Source: Mantis religiosa (Eukaryota; Arthropoda; Insecta; Mantodea; Mantidae). Taken from it: DNA of 64,000 nt. The notes beneath the pieces were generated by a model. That model was not told the origin of the DNA, ran no database searches, and saw only the letters and a list, made by a program, of their open reading frames with translations. Each line of letters opens with the position of its first letter. Position 1 is the stretch's first letter. The stretch spans positions 100,915,211-100,979,210 of the forward strand of contig CM060947.1 in NCBI GenBank assembly GCA_030765055.1. The letters run 5' to 3'. The position numbers and the translations under genes are program-made. Positions 34,101 through 45,059 of the stretch are shown piece by piece.

Positions 34101-35110
34101 AAATCAGTATACGAGCCATGATTCATCTTAAGCCATGAAATACCATCTCCCAACCAAAAATTAATCAGTCATGGGATTATTTTTTAGTGATGAGGGAGGC
34201 GCATCAAACTTTATACCTATAAAATCATCATTTTATCTCATCAGTTGCCACAATTTTTCACAGAACTCAGGAGACTAGTTTCGCAAATATATCAGTTGAT
34301 GACTGATAAGGCAAATGAATATTTGCAAACCAAGTATCTTGAGTTTTGTGGAAAATTTACAATTACCTAAAAAGATATTGCAAATTCTGATAGATTGTAA
34401 TTCTTGCTGCTCCTTTACACTTCAATTTTTGCTCATGAGAAATGAATGTAATTCTCTTAACAAAGCACTCTTCACATATGTTGCTGTTATTTTTGATGTA
34501 ATCAATTCCCATGTACCTTTAGAGCTTCTATGTTTATCTTGGATTCTCCTTTTCTTGCTAATATTATATTTTACTCATAAGCACAAACCAATTCCAAAGT
34601 GTACATAAGCTCGCACTTGAAAGCAAGTGGAAAAATGAGAGGGAGCAAGCTTTTGCTTAAAAAAGAGAAAATAACAATTTCCCAAGAAACTGGCATGCTC
34701 TATTGAATCATGGTTACATAACTATGCTAATGGTCATAATCTTTAAGAAATATACCATTCACTTCTATGTGATGGGTGCATTAAAGTGCAAAATTTGAAA
34801 TTGTTGGAGGGAAATTGTTCTAATATGTGGTGTATATGTTGAAAATGGGAGTGTAAAATTGATGAAATATTTATTCTATCAGCATGCAAAAAGGTGTGGG
34901 TGAGGTCTGCATACTGCCTATTTCGGAAATAGATTACTCTCCATTCATCTGTGAATTAGGACTTCATAATTCTTTGACATTTTCTTTAGCACTGAATGTA
35001 CATTTTATATTTTTGTGACACATGCTTTAATTATAATCTTAATTTTTTAAAAGTCTTCACATTTTCCTCCATAACAGAAAACTGAAACACTTTGAACCAT
35101 ACAGAATAGT
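34101..35110. other. no gene seen
   Basis: AT-rich. Open frame 34315-34608 is hydrophobic but has no family match that I recognise. Confidence 0.45.
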
Positions 35111-35184
35111 GTCAACCTGAAAAATTCAATGCCATGGCCAGGATTTGAACCATGGATCTTCTGGATTGAATTTTTCAGGTTGAC
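35111..35184. repeat. 20-bp perfect inverted repeat around a SINE-B fragment
   Basis: 35111-35130 (GTCAACCTGAAAAATTCAAT) and 35165-35184 are exact reverse complements. The 34-bp loop holds the B box of the SINE-B head (GGATTTGAACC) seen at 5290-5312. One arm is the normal SINE-B 3' flank; the other is an inverted copy of it. Confidence 0.7.
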
Positions 35185-38100
35185 TATCTAGTCAAGACTT
35201 TAGCCTATATATGGCTAGTGTGAAGAAATGATTAATTTCCATCAATTAACTTAAATAATACAGAATATGTTGCAGTAAATGGCACAGAATTCACTGTCAA
35301 ATCAAATGCAAAAGAACAAAGTACTAATGGTCACAAAATGAGTGCACTTGAAAGAGGGTGCTACTATTTTGTTGATAATGCATAGCGTCAAGGGTAGTGA
35401 ACAGAAGCATGTGAGGGGCAAGGTGATAAAGGGAATGTGCAGTTGCACAGTGAAGATAGTACGATTGCAGGCCTCAACCTAGTTACTAAATGCAACTCAA
35501 AAGTGTTGATATTTTCTTTATCCGACTGTACTTCCAATGTCCCTTCCACTTGTTCCATACATGTTTAGTTTTTCTTCTCACTGAATGCATTCATATTGTC
35601 TGACTAGCACATCATTAAGTACAATTTTAGACAACAAAGAATTTGAAACACTCAAGAAATATACTACGGTGAGAGGTACTGCATGGTAAAGAGCATAGTT
35701 GATATAATTTATGTGCTTGTGATAAAAGAAAGGCTGTGAAAATTAGTATATGTTCAATATAAAATATTTTGTTCTTTATGTAAATAAGTATACCTTCATG
35801 ATGCTAGGTAAGTAATCACAGAAAGTCTACCAGAAGTTCAATCTATAAGAAAGTATTAACATTTTCCTATGAGTAAGGACTATTATATTAACATTTTATT
35901 CATTAACTCAATAATAAACTGGATAATTATTAACTGTCTTTATCTTGCTAATCTCACACATGCATTAAGGTACTTAGACAAGATGTACTATGAATCCTAC
36001 AAAGAAAGACACATTTCAGATTTTATAAAATGCTTTATTTCCATTATAATCAGACATCTCAAACACATGTGAAGAAACTGATCTGATGTAAAATCTCCAT
36101 TACACAAATTAGTACATTAATCACTGTTACAGGAATTACAACTATATTGGTACAAAAAGATGGTATGAAACAGCTGACACTTTTCAACATTATAATCACC
36201 AAGGAGTAATATGTAAAACTAAAGTTTTAATAAAATTTTGTTAAAGCAACATTTGTGAAAATAAATGGGACACCAGAGAGAAATTTAAAAAATTTCCACA
36301 TTGACAAATACTGAAAAAGTGCTGGATTTAGCAATACAGAAATTACATATGCCAGGAAAATATTTGAGTGTCGTATTAGTAATGATTTCAGTCATGAAGG
36401 TCTACACAATATGCAAGACATTTGCGTGTCTTTATTTCTGAACTAGTTACATCTAAAAATAATCCACACAGGATTATATGAGTTTCATTACTAAAAATCA
36501 ATTATAGCTTCAATGAAGTTTATGCTCTTTGTAACAACTGATTACAACACATAGTATAGTGCAATGGAAATCACGGATGTTTTCTAAAATCCAAATGACC
36601 AGCAACAGAATTATTTAAGTCATACTTTCTCTGCAAAATAATATTTCTGTAAAACCTAGGCTAGTACTTATAACAAATGGTGCTCTAGATACTTCTCTTT
36701 ATGAACAAAACCAGTAACTCCCTTTTGGCTTGAAGATCAACTTCTAAAAGAAACACTGGAAGCATTTCCAACCATAGCAGATACATTTATTAAATACTAC
36801 CAAGCTTGAAATCAATTCCTTCAGTGGAGAATTGCTGTTATGAAAGTGTACAATGAAAACAGAAATTTTGCAGATGAAAGTTAAATGAACATTTTGTTAT
36901 CAGAACTAAATCTGTTCATTCCCTGTTTGAAATATTTTTGTAACTATATTCATAGTTATGCTCTTTAAATAGTATGGACTGGTATTAGTTTACCATGAAA
37001 TTAGAAATATTTTCTTTATTTTAGTGTGCAGCTTAGAAAAGCTGAGGAACTGATGCTGAAAGGCATAGGCTGCTGATTAACTACTATTCATATTCATGAT
37101 GAACTGGCCCATTAAAATAGTCCTTCCTTTAAATTGCATAGTTAAATCCTAATTTAAATAAAGCATATCTGGATTACTACTTGGAATATCCATGGAAACT
37201 ACAACAATAAAAGGCCATCCAATTTTCACCAAAAAATGTAAAGCATGTACAAAATAATACTTAGAGGGAAACCAATTTTTTTTTGCACACTGTAGGATTT
37301 ATCTTGTCCAAAATATAATCCATTATCACAGTGTCTGGTGCTTTAAAGGCTATATTTAGTATTGTTAAACTTTATCAGATGCTATTTCCTAGAAATTCAG
37401 CTATAGAAATTTTAATAATACTCAGATTGATTAAATCTTTTCCTTTGACCACCTAAGACAAACACTGCACAATGTTCAGATCCATGAACTCCAGGTTCAA
37501 TTCAGCATCATTCCTTGGCTGAACTGTAAAATTGATGTTTACCACCTAAAAATATAAATGCAATAATTACATTTGTTACTATATTCATGGCCATTTGAGC
37601 ATTTCACCCATTTTATTTAATATCTAATATGGTACCTGTAGATATTATAACAATAATGATACAAGTGTGGCATACTGAAAGGCTAATATAAATTATGTTC
37701 TCTCTCTCTCTCTCACACACAACCAAACCTGCTCAAGTTGTATTTATACATTAATATTTGCACATTCCAGAAACAATGTAATTTAGAAATGTGTTAATAG
37801 AATATTATTTATAAATAATATATGTAAACGTAATTTGCTGTTATACATATTAAATTTCAGTGAAATAAATCAAGTTTTACCTAGTTAAATGTGCATATGG
37901 TATAAGGTATCACCTATCTTTTTATGGACTGATGTTCAGAACATTCACCTGAAATAATTTTAAAAAATCTTCGAGTACAATTTTTCCCTCCTAAGTGTCA
38001 AGGTCATTTACAGCCATTTGATTTATGCATAGTTAAAATTTCGAAGTTTATTATAGAGAAATGCTGGTTCAACATTTAATAACCATGAATGCAGAAAATG

Positions 38101-38477
38101 AAAATCTCATTAATTTACTATGAAATTTATTTTGGCTGCTGGAAGCAGGTGTCACCCTCCATAATCGAACACCGTTTCTTTAAATCTGATAATGGTACTG
38201 GTAGTGATGAAGTTGTACTTATAAATGAACTAGCTGTATGAGGGTATGCAAATTTTGATATCTTGTATATTTTGATGATCTAGCTGTGTGTGGGGAATTA
38301 CAGGATGAGATTATTACTGATGTGTAGCAAAAACATGGTGATTTTTATATTTTTTTAAAAAAAGGAGTTAACCAATTTCAAGCTACTCTGACAACAATGG
38401 GGTTCATGATTGAAATCTTGAAATAACTAAAATGGCTTAAATGTTAGGTGCATAAATGTGCGCATATATTTCTTTTT
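35185..38477. other. long AT-rich stretch with one possible host exon
   Basis: Nothing is firmly supported. A (TC)n run lies at 37699-37713. A possible minus-strand terminal exon at 37453-37545 is listed separately. No mobile element was recognised, which is unusual compared with the rest of the window, so part of this could be unique intergenic or untranslated host sequence. Confidence 0.4.
37453..37545 (-). CDS. possible terminal exon of an unidentified gene
   Basis: On the minus strand an acceptor-like ATTTTTAG (AG at 37546-37547) is followed by 30 codons and a stop: VVNINFTVQPRNDAEL then NLEFMDLNIVQCLS. Base composition is more codon-like than the flanks. I do not recognise the protein, found no partner exon and cannot exclude chance. 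Confidence 0.2.
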   Translation of the reverse strand: MVNINFTVQPRNDAELNLEFMDLNIVQCLS

Positions 38478-38588
38478 TAAATTTACTGTCTCCAATGTTA
38501 AGTCATACTGGATGATTGAAATGATGCTCAAATGAGCCCAGGGTCTATAGACATGCTACCACCATGTTACAGAGGCAGGGTGTGTAGA
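38478..38588 (-). mobile_element. SINE-A copy with internal deletion
   Basis: The SINE-A body (TTAAGTCATACTGGATGATT, CTCAAATGAGCCCAGGG) is joined directly to part of the tRNA head (GACATGCTACCACCATG), skipping the middle. Minus orientation; it abuts the next SINE. Confidence 0.65.
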
Positions 38589-38597
38589 ATTACATCA

Positions 38598-38842
38598 GGT
38601 TGTTGTTGCTGTAATTTACGTCCTCCATTAAGTCATATTGAACGATGAATGGAATGGGTGAAATGTTGCTCAAATGAGCCTGGGGTCCATGGAGCTTAGA
38701 GATACCTAGCATTCGTCTTTCAGGTTAAGGGAAAACCCTGGAAAAAACCTTATCCAAGTAACCCACCCTGACCGACATTTAAACTCGGGACCTCTTGAAC
38801 GTGAGGCAGACATGCTACCACCACGCTACCGAAGCGGGCGGC
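38598..38842 (-). mobile_element. SINE-A copy, full length with 9-bp TSD
   Basis: Flanked by ATTACATCA on both sides (38589-38597 and 38843-38851). The minus strand carries A box GGTAGCGTGGTGGTAGCATG-like, a B box region (AAACTCGGGACC on the + strand is its degraded complement) and the GGATAAGG body. The tail is (CAA)n-like rather than pure A. Confidence 0.82.
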
Positions 38843-39458
38843 ATTACATCATTGCGAACAGTTATAGTGAAAAAGTTATAGTTCATTATGTTTTGTAAAA
38901 TGAGTTTTCTGAAACAAGCCAAATTAAGTGAAAACTTAAAGTAGGATCGATTTCAAAATAATGATTGCTTTGTGTATATCTTTATTTGTAAAGTTTTATA
39001 GATGCAAACCCACTATTACTTTTGTTTAAGAAAATATGATGCATTATCAATTTGTAAGCAATTCTGAGTTACAAGTACTCTTTCCTCTTATACTTGATAT
39101 ATGCATAAATCAGAATATGTAAATGTTGTGAATTATGCTACACAAAATAGTTTCCATGATCACACTGTATCGTAACTTAATTAAATATGCAATTTTTGTA
39201 TTTAATCTTAAAATGGTATGTTCATTACGATATGTCATTGTACAGACATGCTTGCCAGTTCCACAATATACTTATAAAACACATCATGAAATAAAGCATC
39301 TTTTTCTGATACTTTGAGGAAGCAATTGAAAACATGGCACAAAAGTTTTGTGGTATTGTGCAGCTATAAAAATTAAACAAAGAAAAAATATGTAAATTTG
39401 AAAAATGCAACAATTTAAACAAAAAACAAAAGTTAGAAAGGTAGAATCAGACCTAAAA

Positions 39459-40075
39459 AATTCAATGCAATAGCCGATATGAATCATTAGTCTTCCATGG
39501 CAACATGCCGTCATGACATTTAACTATCCAAGTGACACATTTGCCCAGTTTACCACAAGGAAATCTCAAATTAGAAATTACATACGTGTCTTACAATTCC
39601 TAAGTACTTAAGTACTGGGCTTTAAAAATTTATTATAGTTTCCATTTACAAGGGTAATTGACGATAATGGATTGCTGTAACACACTCAAAGCATGTGTAA
39701 AAACTTTGGAAGGTAGAATCAGAACTGAAAAATTTGATGCCAGACAGGATTTGAACCGATCTTTTGCTCCCCAGTGCACTGAGCTACTGACTCACATTTT
39801 CCCAGTTTACCACAAGGAAATCTCAAATTAGAAATTACATACATGTCTTACAATTCCTAAGTACTTAAGTACAGGGCTTTAAAAATTTTATATAGTTTCC
39901 ATTTACAAGGGTAATTGACGATAATGAATTGCTGTAACACACGCAAAGCATGTGTAAAAACTTTGGAAGGTAGAATCAGAACTGAAAAATTTGATGCCAG
40001 ACAGGATTTGAACCGATGTTTTGCTCCCCAGTGCACTGAGCTACAATTGAGTTTTTCGATTCTGATTCTAAGTTA
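39459..40075 (-). mobile_element. SINE-B array with 257-bp tandem duplication
   Basis: Two nearly identical segments start at 39546 and 39803 (CAGTTTACCACAAGGAAATC), a period of 257 bp, each ending with a minus-strand tRNA-like head (GTAGCTCAGTGCACTGG, B box GGTTCAAATCC). A third, diverged head lies at 39459-39510. The layout, head plus a conserved AATTTTTCAG and body, is the same as at 5175-5597. Confidence 0.7.
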
Positions 40076-40534
40076 CAAAGTTTGACACAGGTATGTGTGT
40101 TAGATCAAATAATTATTGATTGCCCTTATAAATGAAAAAGCAAAAGGTTACTAAAATAGTTGGAACAAACAGTTCCACAATGTCTGGACACATTAAAAAT
40201 GTAACATTTTGCCTAAGTCTTCTCGTTGCTCTACTGTATTAAATTTGCATTTGAAGAACTCTGAGAACATGAATAGTGTTACATTTTTAATCAATTACTG
40301 CCTACCACCATTTCATTTCTTACTCTTCAGGTACTTTACTCCAAATATGGTAAATATTTAATACATGCACAGCAACTTGGAAATTCCATGTACAATCTGT
40401 TGTATATAGCTTGTATATCTGAAAGTAATTCTGGATTCTTTTTAAGGACATAAAGATAAGTGATATCTGCACTATTAAATAAGTGAGCATAAAGATAAGT
40501 GATATCTGCACTATTAAATTTGTATCTTTTAAAG
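40076..40534. other. no gene; short tandem repeat
   Basis: CATAAAGATAAGTGATATCT repeats twice near 40448-40512 (unit about 42 bp). Otherwise unassigned. Confidence 0.45.
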
Positions 40535-41292
40535 AGTTGATCCTAATATCGAGATTTAACTGTATTGGAACACCACAGTGAAGCGAAATAATTATTAATT
40601 TATAGATGAGTCATATTTATTACACATCTGCTTCACTTTCGTACCTATTTTGAGGACATGTTTTGCAAATCATCGTTTGCATCTTCGGCTCTTATGCGAC
40701 TAAAGCTTTATCCAGTGATGTGGGTAATTCTGGAGCTGCTGCCGCCATCTGTTGATTTAGTGATGAACTTAAATGTGGGATTCTCTTCTGGCGGGATTTC
40801 AAAGTTCATTAGTTGGTTTTTATGTTTTACTATGTATATTCTCTCCCATATGACAAGTTCACTATGTTTCTGTACATATTTTAGTAATTCGGTGCTATCT
40901 TCAATTTCATGACTTATCAATATTGATAAGTCCGCAATAGCAGCTCATTTCTGGTCTGAAAATCATGAAATTGAAGATAGCACCGAATTACTAAAATACG
41001 TACAAAAACATAGTGAACTCGTCATATGAGAGAGAATATATATAGAAAAACAAAAACCAACTAATGAACTTTGAAATCCTGCCAGAAGAGAATCCCACAT
41101 TTAAGTTCATCACTAAACCAACAGATGGCAGCAGCAACTCCAGAATTACCCACACCACTGGATCAAGCTTTAGTCGCATAAGAGCCGAAGATGCAAACGA
41201 TGATTTGCAAAACATGTCCTCAAAATAGGTACAAAAGTGAAGCAGATGTGTAATAAATACGACTCATCTATAAATTAATAGTTGATCCTAAT
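40535..41292. mobile_element. PLE hairpin unit U2 (732 bp) with 13-bp TSD
   Basis: 40548-41279 is flanked by AGTTGATCCTAAT (40535-40547 and 41280-41292). The left arm is a PLE 3' end on the minus strand: HEIEDSTELLKYVQKHSEL, WERIYIVKHKNQLMNFEIP, then the 3' UTR. The right arm is the same segment on the + strand with several substitutions and a stop. The arms are over 300 bp long, separated by about 50 bp near 40915-40964. The left end carries a tail of about 50 bp (AACTGTATTGGAACACCACA) that the right end lacks. Hammerhead-like CCGAAGA at 41185-41191 with a perfect stem II (TGCAAA/TTTGCA). It lies about 95 bp downstream of the PUS7 stop codon. Confidence 0.88.
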
Positions 41293-41386
41293 GTTTACCT
41301 CATTAAGTGCAAATGAGATCAGAACAAATACAGTTGAACATAATTACTATTGTGTGTAATCTGGAACAAATGAAATTATTTATATC

Positions 41387-42012
41387 CTATGCCTCCTCTG
41401 CTTTCATCTTTTTTGCTTCTGTGGAATCATCAGTGCTTAGTTCCACTGTTTCTCCTGCCTTTCTCTTGGCTCTTCCATTTTCAGCATCCATTGGTACAGC
41501 ATCAGTTTCATCCGTAGTACCATTTACCCTGTCCACTACTTCTTTTGACCCATCTTCTTGTTTTGGCCCATCTTGTTTTGGTCCATCTTCTTGTTTTGGC
41601 CCATCTTCTTGTTTTGGCCCATCTTCTTGTTTTGGTCCATCTTCTTGTTTTGGTCCATCTTCTTGTTTTGATCCATCTTCTTGTTTTGACCCATCTTCTT
41701 GTTTTGATCCATCTTCTTGCTTTGACCCATCTTCTTGCTTTGACCCATCTTCTTGTTTTGACTCGACTTCATCTGGATTGTCACCTGTTTTACCTGATGC
41801 ATTTTCGGACTTGCTGTCTACACTCTTTGATTCATTCTGAGATTTTGATAATTTCGGTCTTTTGTTTTTGTTATCTTTTGCAAGATGATAATTGTTCAAG
41901 GTTGACTGATACAGTGATGATGTGTCAGCCTTTAAAACTTCTCTCAGTGCCATTGTGGCATATGTTGATGATGGTAGGCTGAATTCCAAAATGAGTGCTT
42001 TGTACTGTCCAT
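41387..42012 (-). CDS. PUS7: PUS7 pseudouridine synthase, terminal exon
   Basis: The last 207 codons of a TruD-family pseudouridine synthase, the enzyme that isomerises uridine in tRNA and mRNA in the nucleus (established knowledge). The exon opens in phase with the exon at 62033-62184, completing a split Asp codon: GQYKALILEFSLPSSTYATM, then ALREVLKADTSS. This is the conserved end of PUS7. The acceptor is TTTGTTGTAG (AG at 42013-42014). After the conserved block comes a long, low-complexity, lysine- and acid-rich tail: NKRPKLSKSQNES, about 12 hexapeptides KQEDG(S/P), then NGRAKRKAGETVEL and a stop at 41387-41389. Most PUS7 proteins end soon after REVLK; this tail of about 165 residues is an extension. 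KRPK and RAKRK could be nuclear signals (inference). The catalytic domain is outside the window. Confidence 0.92.
41546..41764 (-). repeat. coding 18-bp minisatellite in PUS7
   Basis: About 12 units of 18 bp encode KQEDG followed by S or P. One unit is 15 bp (PKQDG), keeping frame. Units nearer the catalytic part have Ser, the later ones Pro; the Ser and Pro blocks suggest stepwise unit amplification. Read in the sense direction the repeat alternates basic and acidic residues. Confidence 0.9.
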
Positions 42013-42089
42013 CTACAACAAAAAAGAAAACAAAGAAATTCATGCATATTCACACATTGCATGCAAAAGTCATATAGTTAACTGGCAAA

Positions 42090-44600
42090 GCTGGCAATGT
42101 TTATGACCTCGAACTCTGTGCAGTTCAGTTAATTCGAAGTCATTTGAACTTAATCATAGTAGCCATTTATCGATCTCCCTTAGAAATTTTCAAATTTTTA
42201 AAAAGCAATTAGAATATGCTCTGAACTTTCTATTTAAAACAAAAAGAGAAATAATCATTTGTGGTGACATAAATGTGGATTATCTGAAATCGAGTCTTCA
42301 AAGGGAACAGCTTAGCTCTTTATTTACCACATACCACATGACACATACAGTTAACTTTCCAACAACAATCCAAAAGAATTCATCCGCAGCTATTGATAAT
42401 ATATTTGTAAATTCAGATATAACTAAATTTTGCTCTGTCTCATCAATAACTAATGGACTATCAGATCATGATGCACAAATTCTAAAGATTGATAAGATAA
42501 ATTTAAAACTCAAACCTAACTACACATATACAAAATTTAGGGAAATAAACGAAAATACTCTGAATTTAGTAAGAACCTTAAACTTGAATCTTGGAAACAA
42601 ACTTATGAGATTAATGGAACCAACAATAAATATAATAGCTTTCTTCAATGCTTTAAAACTCATTTTGATTTTTGCTTCCCATCTAAGTATAAAAAAACAT
42701 TTAACTTCAAAAAAGACAATTCCTGGATCACTTTAGGAATTAGAATCTCATGCAGGCGTAAAAGAGAACTATATCAACAAGTTAGAGTCAGTAACTACTA
42801 CAAAAAATATTGTAAACTTCTAAAGAAGGTAATAATAGCAGCTAGAGTATTGCATTATAATAAACTAATTCAGAACTCAGACAATAAAATAAAAACCACT
42901 TGGAATATAATAAAAAATGTGATACACAAACACTCATCATAAAATTGCCCAATAACACTCAATGTTGACAATCATGAAATTGCCAAACCTCTTAAAGTTG
43001 CAGAATTGTTTAATAAATTTCTTTTTGGATGTAACAAAAAATTAAATATTAATTATGCAAGTAAAGACGCAGCACTAGAATTTCTGAGATCAAGTTTCAC
43101 AAACCCTGTACCTACATTTAAAGTCAGTTTAACTACACCTACCAAAATAAATAAAATTATTGACTTTTTAAAAATGAAGAATTCTTTCGGTTATGAGATT
43201 ATAGACCAATATCTCTCTTGCCAATTTTTTCAAAAGTTCTTGAAAAAGTAATGTTCACCAGACTGTATAAACACTTTGAATATAGCAACATACTTGTCAG
43301 TGATCAGTTTGGATTCAGAAAGGGAATACTGACTAATAATGCAACTTACAAACTTACACATGAAGTGTTGACTGCCTTAAACGATAAAAGACAAGTAGGT
43401 GGAATCTTTTGTGTTCTAGCAAAGGCTTTTGATTGAGTTAATCATGACATTCTTATAGCAAAATTGGAATTCTATGGGCTAAAAAATGAACATTTAAGAT
43501 GGTTTGTATCATATCTAAATGAAAGAAAACAGAGCGTTGAAGTAGCCGTCAGTGATATTGGTTATGAAAAACAAACTTCGAACTGGAAAGTAGTAAGTCA
43601 TGGAGTACCCCAAGGTTCCGTGTTACGTCCTTTATTATTTCTGATCTATATAAATGACCTCTCACTTTATATAAAGGACATTGCAAGTACAGTTCTTTTT
43701 GCCAATGACACTAGTGTCCTGGTGACCAGTACAAATTTAAACGAGTGTATAATTAAAATGAATTATATTTTGAACTGTAAGTCATGCTGTTTTAAAGCGA
43801 ACAAATTATCTCTGAATCTAGACAAAACAAAAGTGATCAAATTTATAACCTGTCGTACGTCACTCAAATCTAAATCGGGATTAATGATATATTAGAAGAA
43901 ATTGACAGCATAAAATTTCTGGGCCAAGTGGACAGATGTTTAGATTGGAAAGCTCACATAAATGATATCCTACCTAAACTAAGCTCTACCTGTTATGCTA
44001 TCCGAGAGCTGGTTAATGTGAGTTCTATTGACACACTTAAATTAGTATATTATGCATACTTTAACTCTATTATGGAATACAGAATATTTTTGGGGCAACT
44101 CAGTAGAGAGTAAAAAAATATTTCTTATGCAAAAGAAGGTTATAAGAATCATTACTAACACCCACAACAGATGCTCCTGTAAAGATCTTTTTAGAAGATT
44201 GAAGATATTAATGCTTCCTTGCATGTATATATTCTCGATCCTAAAATTGTTTGTATGCAATCGTGCCTCATTTGCAGCAAATAATGTAATTCACAGAATA
44301 AACACTAGACAAAAGTATAATATCCATTATCCCAGTGCTAAACTTTCTTGCTTACATAAAGGTGTGTATTATGAAACTATCAAAATATTTGGCGCACTTC
44401 CTAATGTTCTTAAAGAAAAAAACTGATAATTTCGTTGCTTTTAAAAATGCTGTTGGAGAGTACCTTTGCTCAAAATCTTTTTATTCTGCACAAGATTATC
44501 TGAATGACAAATTATTCTGATAATGCTTCTGTAGCTCTGTAAGTAGTATCTAACTGTTCCAATGACAAATCATTACCAATAAACCTTTGATGCATGTTGA
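42090..44600 (+). mobile_element. jockey-like LINE, endonuclease and RT, decayed
   Basis: The + strand encodes the end of an APE-type endonuclease (IIVAIYRSPLRNFQIF, EIIICGDINVDYLKSS, SSAAIDNIFVN, LSDHDAQILKI), then RT: QFGFRKGILTNNATYKLTH, FCVLAKAFD (motif A region), HGVPQGSVLRPLLFLIYIND (motif B), and VLFANDTSVLV (motif C, with Asn replacing the first catalytic Asp). The thumb follows (FLGQVDRCLDWKAHI), then KKVIRIITNTHNRCSCKDLF and the C-terminal FYSAQDYLNDKLF. Four or more frame breaks and an Asp-to-Asn change show it is dead. It begins within about 80 bp of the acceptor of the PUS7 last exon, antisense to the gene. Confidence 0.88.
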
Positions 44601-44804
44601 AAGTTTAATTTTAATGTATATGTATTTAAGAAATAACAAGAATGCTATCCATTGCAAAAGGTTGAGACGTACTGGCATAAGCCAAGTGAAAGCTGAATTA
44701 AAGTGTTTGATTTTGTATCATATATAATTATCCATGCTTTGTTTTCCATAATAATGTTCATATTGCCTGTATACTATGTCTTATGTTAACTTTTGTACAT
44801 ATAT

Positions 44805-45046
44805 CGGCCGCGCCGTGGCTCAGTGGTTAGACCACTTGGCTCTCACCAAGGTGGCCCGGGTTCGATCCCAGGCGACCGCAAAGTGAGATTTGTGGTGGAC
44901 AACACGGCGCTGGGGCAGGTTTTCTCCGGGACCTCCGGTTTCCCCTGCCATCTCATTCCACTGGTGCTCCATCTTCATCTCATGTACCATCAGTGTCACC
45001 GCCTGCGGTGCCGTATGTAGTAAAAGCGGGCGTTAAACACTACACA
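44805..45046 (+). mobile_element. tRNA-Glu-like SINE-C, full length with 13-bp TSD
   Basis: The head resembles tRNA-Glu: A box TGGCTCAGTGGTTAGACC, an anticodon arm with CTTGG/CCAAG and anticodon CTC, and B box GGGTTCGATCCC. The body has GTGGACAACACGGCGCTGG and GGTTTCCCCTGCC. It is flanked by TTTGTACATATAT (44792-44804 and 45047-45059), a perfect TSD, so insertion is fairly recent. It is not a tRNA gene: the acceptor stem does not close and the TSD shows retroposition. Relative at 14866-15126. Confidence 0.9.
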
Positions 45047-45059
45047 TTTGTACATATAT

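Noticed and set aside
36700..36822. Plus-strand reading VTPFWLEDQLLKETLEAF as an exon
   Set aside because: Looks protein-like but lacks splice signals and any recognised family; could be chance.
41307..41982. Plus-strand open frames with Ser/Cys/Phe- or Leu/His-rich repeats
   Set aside because: Antisense shadows of the PUS7 coding minisatellite; the minus frame is supported by splice phase and conserved PUS7 motifs.
44805..45046. tRNA-Glu gene
   Set aside because: The head has good A and B boxes and a CTC anticodon, but the acceptor stem does not pair and a 13-bp TSD encloses the head with a SINE body.
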